A stretch of DNA of 21,670 nt, from contig CALCSX010000387.1 in assembly GCA_937894165.1 (NCBI GenBank), forward strand, positions 1-21,670, in the 5' to 3' direction. Under the pieces are notes generated by a model. The model had not been told where the DNA came from, made no database searches, and saw nothing but the letters and a program-made list of their open reading frames with translations. Positions 1-7,555 of the stretch are shown here, one piece after another (the first letter of the stretch is position 1; each line of letters begins with the position of its first letter). This DNA comes from an uncultured Saprospiraceae bacterium (GTDB taxonomy: Bacteria; Bacteroidota; Bacteroidia; Chitinophagales; Saprospiraceae). The position numbers and the translations under genes are program-made.

Positions 1-553
1 TAGGATTTCTGGATTTAGTGTCCAATTCATTCAAATTGTGAAATAGATTTATCTTTAAAATCTAACAAATATGCTGCAAGCATATCCCATCTGTGAAATC
101 TATGAGAACCCAACAAATGCCAAAGGCATCCCTATTCGTGCATTCGTGGCTAAAAACAAATGCCGGAGGCATCCTAAAACGTAAAAAAAAAACGAAGCCC
201 CGATCCTCTATCCTTCAACAAAAATCCCTCGAACTTTCCCAACCCAGAACCGCGGTTACTGAGCTCCGTCGAAGTACAGAACGAGTGAAGCTTTAGAACG
301 GTCGAAGACCTCCCTCATCTGTGTCAAATCTGTGAAATCCGTGTAATCTGTGAGCCATTTAACCAATGCCGCAGGCATCCTTCCCAAACTTCCGAAAAGA
401 CCCAAAATCCAACCAAAATCTCACGAACAATTCCACAATTCCACAACTCAGAACTCAGAACCTAGAACCCCGAACCCAGAACCCGGATCTCAGAACAGTG
501 ATAGGAGATGTTTACTGAGCTAAGTCGAAGTACAGAACGCCGAAGGCTTAGAA
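1..553. repeat. Gene-free repeat-dense intergenic stretch
   Basis: No convincing gene lies here. The stretch is a patchwork of short dispersed motifs. Small palindromes sit at 69-85, 117-129, 160-172 and 366-378; the last three share the form ATGCC-nnn-GGCAT followed by CC. A 26-bp unit at 258-283 (ACTGAGCTCCGTCGAAG and following) recurs at 514-539. Phrases built on 'aatctgtgaaatc' occur near 88-105 and 317-352, and runs of 'cagaac/ccgaac' fill 440-500. Similar phrases are common in intergenic DNA of Bacteroidota (family knowledge). The short open frame at 93-296 runs straight through these repeats and is not credible as a gene. Confidence 0.8.
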
Positions 554-1711
554 CTAGCGAAGCGACAGAACGCCAAACGCCTCTCTCATCCCCTCCTTAA
601 TAAACAAGCCCTTAGGTACCGAATTCATAATCTCAAATTCCTCCCCGAAATTGCTCTCCTCACTCAAAAATCGAAAGACCTTGCCCGCTTCCACCTTTCT
701 GAAAATATCCGCAAAAACCTCAGCTCCCAAGTGATTATTTCTTTTCAAAACCGAAAGAAATACCTTGTCATACCAATTAAATCGATTGTTGTGATGAAAT
801 TTATCCAACCCTTGTTCTGTTTTTAGGAATTCCACCAGCACCTTCGTTTGTTTCGTTGTGTTTTGGAAAGTATAACCCGTACTTGCCTTCGTCCAGCCTC
901 CCGCAGTGCCGATGTACATAAAATTTCTTGCATTATGGCGATGAAAAGGATAGGTACTCATTGGAATATCACCACCTTCCTTCTCGATGATTTCATAGCG
1001 ACCCACATTTAATCCCGTCAAATATTCTCTTATACCTGCCTCATATTCCTCTTCATCCAATAAATCCTCCGAAAATAAAGTGTACTCCAGCATCGCCTCA
1101 GTGGTACTAGTAGGTAAAATGTACATAAATCTCGTATTCCCTTTCTGCGCAATATTGAAATCCATAAAAGTAACCACATCAGGATTGAAAACCGGACATT
1201 CCACCTTAACAGCCCATCCGATGAAATGCTGCTTTAAATAGGGATATTTCTTTTGATTTTTCAATATATCGGGCTTAAATACGCTGGACAGAATTCGCCT
1301 CGCTATATATTGACCGCCCGCTGTATCAATAATATAGCTTTCTCCTTCCAATTGCATTTTCTCGAATTTCGAGAAAATAAGTTCGATATTATCAGATCTC
1401 CCGATCTCCTCCCGCATACTTTCGAAAAACTTGCCACATTTAATCATCTTATATTGAAGAGGAGCTAAATCCAAAACGGCAGAAAATTTTGGCGATCCAA
1501 AATAAGCCTTGTCCCAGGTAAGGTCTATCAAATAATCCCATTCACCCTTGGGTTCTTCCCAATAACACCAAGTTTTGTCATAGGCAATTTCTTTATTGGC
1601 TTCAATTATAGCAATCCTTTTGTCCTTGAAATAATCATCCTTGCTCATCCTGTATGCCAGCATCATTCCCGCTGCCCCCGCTCCCAATATCACATAATCG
1701 AACTGTCTCAT
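554..1711 (-). CDS. crtY: Lycopene beta-cyclase (CrtY type)
   Basis: A 385-residue FAD-dependent cyclase that closes beta-ionone rings on lycopene-type ends at the membrane. Seen: an N-terminal dinucleotide fold with GAGAAG at residues 10-15, an acidic residue after the second strand (IIEA), the TWCYWEE motif near 48-53, FMDF near 182-185, a YILPTS strand near 198-203, and the family signature IGTAGGWTKASTGYTF at 267-282. The open frame extends upstream to 1807, but I place the start at the ATG at 1711. It is preceded by GAGG, it yields the canonical 'DYVILGAGAAG' N-terminus, and the longer version would overlap the upstream gene. It lies 14 bp after the CruF-like gene, so the two probably form one transcript. 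Whether it cyclises one or both ends cannot be read from sequence; the neighbours suggest one. Confidence 0.93.
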   Translation of the reverse strand: MRQFDYVILGAGAAGMMLAYRMSKDDYFKDKRIAIIEANKEIAYDKTWCYWEEPKGEWDYLIDLTWDKAYFGSPKFSAVLDLAPLQYKMIKCGKFFESMREEIGRSDNIELIFSKFEKMQLEGESYIIDTAGGQYIARRILSSVFKPDILKNQKKYPYLKQHFIGWAVKVECPVFNPDVVTFMDFNIAQKGNTRFMYILPTSTTEAMLEYTLFSEDLLDEEEYEAGIREYLTGLNVGRYEIIEKEGGDIPMSTYPFHRHNARNFMYIGTAGGWTKASTGYTFQNTTKQTKVLVEFLKTEQGLDKFHHNNRFNWYDKVFLSVLKRNNHLGAEVFADIFRKVEAGKVFRFLSEESNFGEEFEIMNSVPKGLFIKEGMREAFGVLSLR

Positions 1712-1725
1712 GTCCTCAAATAATT

Positions 1726-2373
1726 TTATATAGAAATAGGAAATAAAGCGAAAATGCCAAAAAATATTAAAAACACAATAAAAATATGTACTGCTAAAGG
1801 AACACACTCTTTGTTAAACCACCGTTGAAAGAAATATTGGGCAATGAATGCCGTAAAAAACCATCCAATATAGTTCTGAAGAGGTGCCTCCCCACCCTCA
1901 AATTCCCAAAAATCAAAGACAGGTGCTAAATCTTCTAAAAGAATATCTAGACCTAGCATCAGGAAGGTAGCTATCAGGGCGCTTAGCCAAATATTTTTCA
2001 CAACCCTCTGTGCTATCGCTCCGGTCGCATACGTCAAAATCACCCAGTTGATACCTATCATCCATGGCACTCCGGCTACCTTCCAACCCAAATTCTCACC
2101 ATAGGTATATTGTCCGAAAATTAGGCCATAATTGACCCCCAACAATTCTACTACCATGCCTAGACCAAAAGGTATTCCCAACACCAGCAAATCCCTACCA
2201 TTTAAATTATCTGTGTTCCATAAAATCAAAAGAAAACAAATCCCCAGATTTAGTGGTGTCAAAGGTAGAAACCAATCCCCATAGCCCAAATTAATGCCGA
2301 TGATGGCTGAAATGTGAAACAGCCAGATGATAAATGCTGAAATTGTTACTTTGGTACTTGATGATATTGCCAT
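1726..2373 (-). CDS. cruF: CruF-type carotenoid 1,2-hydratase (carotenoid biosynthesis membrane protein)
   Basis: A 215-residue polytopic membrane protein with about seven hydrophobic segments (roughly 10-28, 34-52, 60-80, 100-120, 126-146, 165-182, 190-213). Size, topology and motifs (GIPFGLGMVVELLGVNYG, GVPWMIGINWVILTYATG, LDILLEDLAP) fit the Caroten_synth/DUF422 family. Characterised members (CruF and relatives) hydrate the 1',2' double bond of a linear carotenoid end to a tertiary alcohol. It immediately precedes crtY and lies near a CrtD-type desaturase, the expected partners for a monocyclic 1'-hydroxy carotenoid. The start at 2373 is the only good ATG before the first membrane segment. 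I saw no clear TAnnTTTG promoter upstream. Family assignment is fairly sure; exact substrate is inferred. Confidence 0.85.
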   Translation of the reverse strand: MAISSSTKVTISAFIIWLFHISAIIGINLGYGDWFLPLTPLNLGICFLLILWNTDNLNGRDLLVLGIPFGLGMVVELLGVNYGLIFGQYTYGENLGWKVAGVPWMIGINWVILTYATGAIAQRVVKNIWLSALIATFLMLGLDILLEDLAPVFDFWEFEGGEAPLQNYIGWFFTAFIAQYFFQRWFNKECVPLAVHIFIVFLIFFGIFALFPISI

Positions 2374-2749
2374 TAAAGTTAAAATTAAGGGATATTTTTG
2401 AAATCCTTTGCTATCCTTGAATTTATTTTACCATTTTCGACTTTCGAGAATTATGTTAGATTAAGATAACCAAATACGAACTTTGAAGATTTTGTTCAAC
2501 TCCCTACGGAGTTGGTGAGCGGCGTGTTTATACCCCGAGTTGCAGCCTAGACGGCTTTACTCGGGGTTATTGATATTAAACTCCTACGGAGTTATCTGCT
2601 GAAATCAATCCATCTGCGAGAATCCGCGCGATCTGCGGGAGACCTTATTGGTGCAGTTTTGGCCCGAACCTCAGAACAGCCGATAGGCGTCAGAACTCAG
2701 AACGGCCGATAGGCAAATCATATCATCATATCATCATATTATCATATCA
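2374..2749. repeat. Intergenic block of palindromic repeats and an ATCATATC microsatellite
   Basis: This 376-bp gap between cruF and crtD holds three successive hairpins: CAACTCC/GGAGTTG at 2497-2514, ACCCCGAGT/ACTCGGGGT at 2532-2567 with an inner AGCC/GGCT stem, and AACTCC/GGAGTT at 2579-2593. A 'ctgcgagaatccgcgcgatctgcggg' type phrase follows at 2610-2640, then two copies of a GCC-gata-GGC motif within 2672-2714, and an irregular ATCATATC tandem tract at 2717-2762. The tract runs into the last codons of crtD. The first part resembles composite REP-like elements widespread in Bacteroidota. No gene is seen. Confidence 0.75.
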
Positions 2750-4216
2750 TCAATCAATCATTTCTGCCGTTATTTTTGCCGATAACAAACAAAGCGGTAT
2801 TCCTCCCCCCGGATGAACACTTCCTCCACAAAAATATAGATTCTTAATGCGGTTGGAAAAATTCGGATGCCTAAGAAAGGCTGCAAAACGGTCATTACTT
2901 GCTGCTCCGTAAAGGGATCCCTGAAAACTTTGTGTTTTACTTTCAATCGTCCTTGGGTCTAATATCGATTCACAAACGATGCGTTCGTCTAATTTAACCT
3001 TAAGGATTCTACTTAATTTCGTGATTATATTGGCTCTTGTCCTGGCAATTATTTCCTCCCATTCCTGCCCTTTATTTCCCGGTACATTGACCATTACAAA
3101 CCAGTTTTCGTGTCCCTGCGGTGCATCTTCCGGATCGTCTTTAGAAGTAATGTTTACATATACAGTAATGTCATCTGCAACAGCGTTTTCTTCAAATATT
3201 GTTTGGAATTCCGCCTTATAATCCGTTGAGAAGAAAATATTATGGAGGTCGAGTTCTTTAAAATCACCTTTTATTCCCCAATAAAAAATTAGGGCAGAGC
3301 TGGATCTCTCCTGACCCAATGTCTTTTCCGGAGCTTTTTCTCCATGTAATAGATTTCGGTAGGTTGGCACAATATCCATATTGCTGACCACCACATCATA
3401 GGGATGATCCACACCTCCGACCTTCAAGCCTTGAACCTTACCGGAATTAAGTTGGATACTTTCCACCTTCTTTCCATAATGAAATCGAACACCCAAATCC
3501 ATACCCAATCGATAAATAGCATTCGTAATACTTATCATACCTCCCCGCGGATAGAAGGTGCCAAAGTGCTGTTCCAAATGTGGAATCATGCTCATTATTC
3601 CCGGCGTTTGATAAGGTGAAGAGCCATTGTAGGTGGCATATCGATTGAATAATTGCTGTAATCGTGGATCGGAAAAATGTTTCTTGTTCACATCATCGAG
3701 AGTGGAAAATATATCTAGTTTTCCTAAATTTAATATTGCCTTGATGGTATCGGTCGATAAATATGTCCCTAATTTATGCAGCGATTTTTCCAGAAAAAGT
3801 GAAGCCGTTAAATCATATTTGCTTTGGCTCGATGCGAAATAATTGAGGACATTATCACCTTTTATTTCAAAGGTTTTTTCGCACTCCTTAGCATATTTAT
3901 CTTTATCACCGAACGCAGTAAATTTTGTCCCATCTTCATAAAAATATTGACAAACGATATCTTTTCTTATGTAATCGAAATATGTTTTGGAATCAACACC
4001 GGCTAATTGAAATAATTCATCGACGAATTGTGGCATAGTAAAAAGGGATGGACCTGCATCAAATCTAAAATCACCATTTCTAATCTCTGACAATTTCCCT
4101 CCGGGATAATCATTCGCTTCATAAACATCAACTTCAAAACCGGCTACCCGTAGACGCACCGCACAAGCCAAGCCCGCAATACCCGCACCAATAATTCCGA
4201 TTTTTTTTGATTTCAT
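2750..4216 (-). CDS. crtD: CrtD-type carotenoid 3,4-desaturase (phytoene desaturase family)
   Basis: A 488-residue FAD-dependent amine-oxidase-fold desaturase. Seen: an N-terminal Rossmann motif GAGIAG at residues 10-15 with VYEAND at the second-strand end, the DAGPSLFTMP motif near 53-62, and a C-terminal FAD-binding stretch GGSVHPGGGIPLCLLSAK. HPGGGIPL is the version typical of CrtD (1-hydroxycarotenoid 3,4-desaturases), whereas phytoene desaturase CrtI usually has HPGAGVP. The nearby cruF, which would make the 1-hydroxy substrate, supports CrtD. The open frame can be extended to a TTG at 4237, but the ATG at 4216 gives the standard 'KKIGIIGAGIAG' start. The 3' end is embedded in the ATCATATC tandem tract. 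A CrtI role is the alternative. Confidence 0.87.
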   Translation of the reverse strand: MKSKKIGIIGAGIAGLACAVRLRVAGFEVDVYEANDYPGGKLSEIRNGDFRFDAGPSLFTMPQFVDELFQLAGVDSKTYFDYIRKDIVCQYFYEDGTKFTAFGDKDKYAKECEKTFEIKGDNVLNYFASSQSKYDLTASLFLEKSLHKLGTYLSTDTIKAILNLGKLDIFSTLDDVNKKHFSDPRLQQLFNRYATYNGSSPYQTPGIMSMIPHLEQHFGTFYPRGGMISITNAIYRLGMDLGVRFHYGKKVESIQLNSGKVQGLKVGGVDHPYDVVVSNMDIVPTYRNLLHGEKAPEKTLGQERSSSALIFYWGIKGDFKELDLHNIFFSTDYKAEFQTIFEENAVADDITVYVNITSKDDPEDAPQGHENWFVMVNVPGNKGQEWEEIIARTRANIITKLSRILKVKLDERIVCESILDPRTIESKTQSFQGSLYGAASNDRFAAFLRHPNFSNRIKNLYFCGGSVHPGGGIPLCLLSAKITAEMID

Positions 4217-4313
4217 AGCGCTTCTTAAACACCGCAACTATGCTAAAGTTCCAAAAGCTTCGTATCTTTCATCTCAAAGAATATAAGTTTTTTATATATT
4301 AATAATCACTAAT

Positions 4314-4925
4314 ATGATTTGGAGATACAATCTAATTTTTATAATGTTTTTCCTGCTTTTATTTACTACAGTGACCTATGCGCAAGATATTGACTTGCTC
4401 GAATTTAATGATAGGCGTTTAGAAATCAACAGACAGGGAATGACCATACTGGGAGGATGGGCCGTGGGGAATATGATCCTGGGCGGGATTCAAATGGGTA
4501 GAACTGAGGGACATGTAAAATCATTTCATCAAATGAATCTGGCATGGAATTCAGTCAATCTCATCATTGCAGGTTTTGGATATTACAATGCATTGAATGC
4601 CGGATCTGATCTTACGCTTCTCGAGACTTTCGCAGAGCAGAAGGGCATCGAGAATATCTTATTGCTAAATGCGGGTCTTGATGTAGGTTATATGCTTGGT
4701 GGACTTTATTTGCTGGAGCGCTCCAAAAATGTGGGCAAGCGTCAGGACATGTTAAAAGGCTTTGGCCAAAGTATAATGTTGCAAGGCGGTTTTCTCTTCG
4801 CATTTGATGTAATAATGGTAATCATACACCGTAACAATTGGAAGAGTTTCACTCCAATTATAGATTCTATGATAATGGAGAATGGGAAAGTGGGCTTGCA
4901 GATAGGAATTCATTGGACATTTTAG
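4314..4925 (+). CDS. DUF6992-like membrane/exported protein
   Basis: A 203-residue protein with an N-terminal signal peptide or anchor (hydrophobic 6-22, ending TVTYAQ, a plausible signal peptidase I site before DIDLLEF). The mature part contains four further hydrophobic stretches (roughly 42-60, 80-96, 115-135, 155-172) and the pattern ILGGWAVGNMILGG...FHQMNLAWNSVNLIIAG, which I recall from the Bacteroidota DUF6992 family. No function is established for the family. It is transcribed divergently from crtD across a 97-bp gap, so the two may share a regulatory region, but nothing links it to carotenoids. A small hairpin overlaps its stop codon. Confidence 0.7.
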   Translation: MIWRYNLIFIMFFLLLFTTVTYAQDIDLLEFNDRRLEINRQGMTILGGWAVGNMILGGIQMGRTEGHVKSFHQMNLAWNSVNLIIAGFGYYNALNAGSDLTLLETFAEQKGIENILLLNAGLDVGYMLGGLYLLERSKNVGKRQDMLKGFGQSIMLQGGFLFAFDVIMVIIHRNNWKSFTPIIDSMIMENGKVGLQIGIHWTF

Positions 4926-4940
4926 ACTTTCTGTCTAAAA
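4920..4940 (+). terminator. Hairpin overlapping a stop codon, possible weak terminator
   Basis: TTTTAGAC (4920-4927) pairs with GTCTAAAA (4933-4940) around a 5-nt loop, with the TAG stop inside the left arm. There is no T run on the plus strand after it, so termination is doubtful. Confidence 0.3.
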
Positions 4941-5030
4941 AATGAACCGGATTTAGACATTTATGCATAACATCGATATATTTAAATTGCTTTTAGGAAT
5001 TCAAAAAAATTAAGGTTAAAATTTTAGCCC

Positions 5031-6089
5031 TTGGAGGAAGATTATACACAACTTAAATGTCTAAATTGTAAAAACGATATTGACAATACGGACGAATTTT
5101 GTCCTCATTGTGGACAGAAAAATGCGCCCTTAAGGTTGACTGTAACCGAATTGGTTAGTAATTTTTGGGTTTCTCTATTAAATGTTGATAATACCGCTTT
5201 TCGAACCTTAAAATCCTTCTGGAAACCATGGGAGTTGACCCAATATTATATGGAAGGGAAAAGGAAATCCTATCTCAGTCCCATCCGAATATTTATCGTT
5301 TGTCTGGTATTATACCTCTCATTGGTATCAGCCAATATGAATCTGGATAGATCAGGTATTTCGAATATAGAAGAGGTGAGAGAGCTGGAGAGATCAAAGA
5401 TGCTTGTAGAATTTAACGAAACTGTAGCAAAAATGGAAGATACTCTAACCATTAAGCCCTTGGAGGATTCTTTGCGGCAGATTTTCTTTGATGATGTAAA
5501 AACACCGGACAATGATTACTTTTTTCAGGATCTGGGAGTTAATTTGGGATTTACTAAAGCAGCTCAGCGCGTAGGGGATTATAAAGTTACCCGAATTGAT
5601 GCATTGACCATGTCACCCCAGGCAATTTTTGCGAAATACAAGGTTGAAAATTTTTGGGACAAACTTTTTATGAAGCAATATTTACGTTTAAATTCTGATC
5701 GTGTGGGCTTTGTTAAATTTATAGTCAAAAATTTGCTTTGGGCTATATTATTGGCCTTGATTTTTCAGGCAGTTTTTATGAAGTTACTTTATATCAGAAG
5801 AAATCGCTATTTTGTTGAGCATTTGGTTTTCTTACTGAATTTACATTCTTTTCTTTTCTTAACTACATCATTCTATTTTGTTTATACACTTTGGAATTCA
5901 CCCACAGGTATGGCAACCTTTTTAATAACAGTTGCTGTATTGATTTATTTCTTCATTGCACTGAACAAGTATTATCAGCAAGGATTCTTTAAGACTCTTA
6001 TCAAATATTGGCTTATTCTAAGCATGCATTTCTTCCTACTCATTTTTACACCTATGGTAATTGCATTTTTAAGTTTATTTATATTTTAA
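5031..6089 (+). CDS. DUF3667 zinc-ribbon integral membrane protein
   Basis: A 352-residue protein. Residues 10-27 form a CxxC-x10-CxxC zinc ribbon (Cys10, 13, 24, 27; 'FCPHCGQKN'). This is followed by the DUF3667 signature with a GKRKSYLSPIRIF segment, a first membrane segment near 78-98, an extra-membrane region of about 120 residues, and four or more hydrophobic segments between 228 and 352. The function of the family is unknown. The start is unusual: the frame is closed by TAG at 5025-5027, and no ATG or GTG precedes the first ribbon cysteine. The TTG at 5031 is therefore the likely initiation codon. The next gene begins 14 bp downstream, suggesting a two-gene transcript. Confidence 0.85.
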   Translation: MEEDYTQLKCLNCKNDIDNTDEFCPHCGQKNAPLRLTVTELVSNFWVSLLNVDNTAFRTLKSFWKPWELTQYYMEGKRKSYLSPIRIFIVCLVLYLSLVSANMNLDRSGISNIEEVRELERSKMLVEFNETVAKMEDTLTIKPLEDSLRQIFFDDVKTPDNDYFFQDLGVNLGFTKAAQRVGDYKVTRIDALTMSPQAIFAKYKVENFWDKLFMKQYLRLNSDRVGFVKFIVKNLLWAILLALIFQAVFMKLLYIRRNRYFVEHLVFLLNLHSFLFLTTSFYFVYTLWNSPTGMATFLITVAVLIYFFIALNKYYQQGFFKTLIKYWLILSMHFFLLIFTPMVIAFLSLFIF

Positions 6090-6103
6090 AGATTGTAAAT
6101 TAG

Positions 6104-6622
6104 ATGACTATGAATATTTCCGAGGAACAAAGCCCATATCAAACCGCTAATACTGAAGCATTTCGAAGGAAAGTTTTAAGCCCCGGGTTCAGGTTCTATT
6201 TGCTTTTTAAACTACCTGCTGCATGGTTTTCAGGGGTAAAAATTCAGGAGCTTGACTATAACAAGACAATAGTAAGTATTCGCTATTCTTGGTTTTCACA
6301 GAATCCATTTCGCTCTACTTATTTCGCATGTTTGGCTATGGCGGCTGAGATGAGCACCGGTTTGCCATGCTTAATGGCGATTCAGAAACGCCGGCCCTCC
6401 GTATCTATGCTTGTGGTGGGAATGGAATCCTCCTTTTACAAAAAAGCTGTTGGGACAACTACCTTTGTTTGTAATGATAACAAAGCTATTTTTGACTGTA
6501 TCGAAAGAACGATCAATGCTTCCGGAAGCGAAACTATTGTGTTGAATTCAACAGGGTATAACGAAACGGGTGAAAAAGTGGCAGATTTTAGGATAACTTG
6601 GTCTTTTCATGTCAGAAAATAA
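6104..6622 (+). CDS. DUF4442 hotdog-fold thioesterase-like protein
   Basis: A 172-residue soluble protein matching DUF4442, a hotdog-fold family related to acyl-CoA thioesterases. Seen: FYLLFKLPAAWFSGVKI at the N-terminus, then NPFRSTYFACLAMAAEMSTG, the helix expected at the centre of the hotdog, followed by alternating beta-strand patterns. No substrate is known for most members, and none can be inferred here. Two in-frame ATGs (6104 and 6110) are equally possible starts; I use the first. It lies 14 bp after the DUF3667 gene and is probably co-transcribed with it. Confidence 0.75.
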   Translation: MTMNISEEQSPYQTANTEAFRRKVLSPGFRFYLLFKLPAAWFSGVKIQELDYNKTIVSIRYSWFSQNPFRSTYFACLAMAAEMSTGLPCLMAIQKRRPSVSMLVVGMESSFYKKAVGTTTFVCNDNKAIFDCIERTINASGSETIVLNSTGYNETGEKVADFRITWSFHVRK

Positions 6623-6976
6623 TTTTTTGGGCGTGCCCCTTGCCGGAGAGTTTTTCATTCAATAATTAATATTTATTCTTAACTCCGTCAAGGGTCGCTC
6701 CTCTTCGGAGTTTCGTATCGACAGATATGCCATTGCGCTTCGCTTCATTGTATATCTATCGATACCTAGTCCTTCGAGCAGCTCACGCAGAATTGTGATT
6801 TCAAAATCATTTAATCATTGTAAGTGATTCTCAATTTCCTTAAATATTGTTAAATATTGGTCTGAATAGATCATTAAAGGTTAAACATATTTTAAAGTCC
6901 TGATAGGCATCTCAAAACCATATATATTTGAACTGTTATTATCGTTATCTAATTAAAATCTAAAATTTATAGACAT
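6623..6976. repeat. Intergenic region with two hairpins and degenerate repeat
   Basis: No gene is visible in 354 bp. One inverted repeat pairs AACTCCG (6681-6687) with CGGAGTT (6706-6712). A second pairs 6715-6728 (GTATCGACAGATAT) with 6752-6765 with a single mismatch, around a 23-nt loop. The text 'gggcgtgccccttgcc' (6629-6644) and 'ccttcgagcagctca' (6770-6784) resemble repeat phrases scattered in Bacteroidota genomes. The right end carries the candidate promoter of the following gene. Confidence 0.6.
6923..6930 (+). promoter_or_regulatory. Candidate -7 box TATATTTG
   Basis: This matches the Bacteroidota consensus TAnnTTTG, 46 bp before the lipoprotein start codon. No matching -33 TTG is obvious, so support is partial. 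Confidence 0.45.
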
Positions 6977-7510
6977 ATGAAATACTTGATTATACTTCTT
7001 TTGGGTCTTGGCATCACTTCTTGCAGTCCGAGACTTACTACGTTTTCAGAAAATATTATGAGAGAAGCAGCCTTAACCGATGAGGAACTTGCCAAAGTTC
7101 AATTTTATTTGGGTAGTGATATGGTATTGGTTCGCGATGCAGACGAAAGTGTGGCCAAAAGAGTAAATGGAAAAGTAGAAGTGAAGGATTCTCGCAGCAA
7201 GGAGCAAGTGGTCATTTCGAGAGGTACGCCCGGAGCTTTCTTTTTCAAAACTGAAGAAAATAATATAGCTATTGGTTTTGATGAAAAATGTGATGAATGC
7301 TATCTAGTTTTCGGCCCCAACCCTAAAGCTCGTGGTGAATATCGCTTATTGGCCAAATCATGGGAGCGGAATTTTGGGGTTGTGACTTATGGTAAAAAAG
7401 AATTTAATACGCCTGTTTCCAGTTCGGGTATAAGACTAATGATAGATTACAGAGTAGAGTCAAGAGTACAGAGTCAAACTTCGAATCCCACTGGACGTAG
7501 AGTTAAATAA
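6977..7510 (+). CDS. Putative lipoprotein of unknown function
   Basis: A 177-residue protein that I do not recognise. The N-terminus MKYLIILLLGLGITSC is a typical lipoprotein signal with the lipobox cysteine at residue 16, so the product is predicted to be lipid-anchored in the envelope. The mature part looks beta-rich and has a lone cysteine pair in 'EKCDECYLVFG' near residue 100. The C-terminal 20 residues are polar and probably disordered (QSQTSNPTGRRVK). It appears monocistronic, with its own candidate promoter and a strong terminator. Confidence 0.8.
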   Translation: MKYLIILLLGLGITSCSPRLTTFSENIMREAALTDEELAKVQFYLGSDMVLVRDADESVAKRVNGKVEVKDSRSKEQVVISRGTPGAFFFKTEENNIAIGFDEKCDECYLVFGPNPKARGEYRLLAKSWERNFGVVTYGKKEFNTPVSSSGIRLMIDYRVESRVQSQTSNPTGRRVK

Positions 7511-7512
7511 AT

Positions 7513-7542
7513 AAAAGAGGTGATGTTCAAATCACCTCTTTT
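7513..7542. terminator. Bidirectional rho-independent terminator
   Basis: A perfect 12-bp stem, AAAAGAGGTGAT (7513-7524) with ATCACCTCTTTT (7531-7542), has a 6-nt loop and A/T flanks. It lies between two convergent genes and can serve both strands. Confidence 0.9.
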
Positions 7543-7555
7543 AAATTCCTTTAAA

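Noticed and set aside
93..296. 67-aa plus-strand open frame
   Set aside because: It lies inside dispersed repeats, has a basic low-complexity product and no promoter or family resemblance.
1..553. Possible CRISPR array
   Set aside because: The repeats are short, irregularly spaced and of several unrelated types, with no uniform spacers or cas genes.
1712..1807. Extended crtY N-terminus
   Set aside because: It would overlap the cruF-like gene by 82 bp and add hydrophobic residues before a standard Rossmann start; the ATG at 1711 has a GAGG site.
4217..4237. Extended crtD start at TTG 4237
   Set aside because: The ATG at 4216 gives the conserved N-terminus, and the seven extra residues have no family counterpart.
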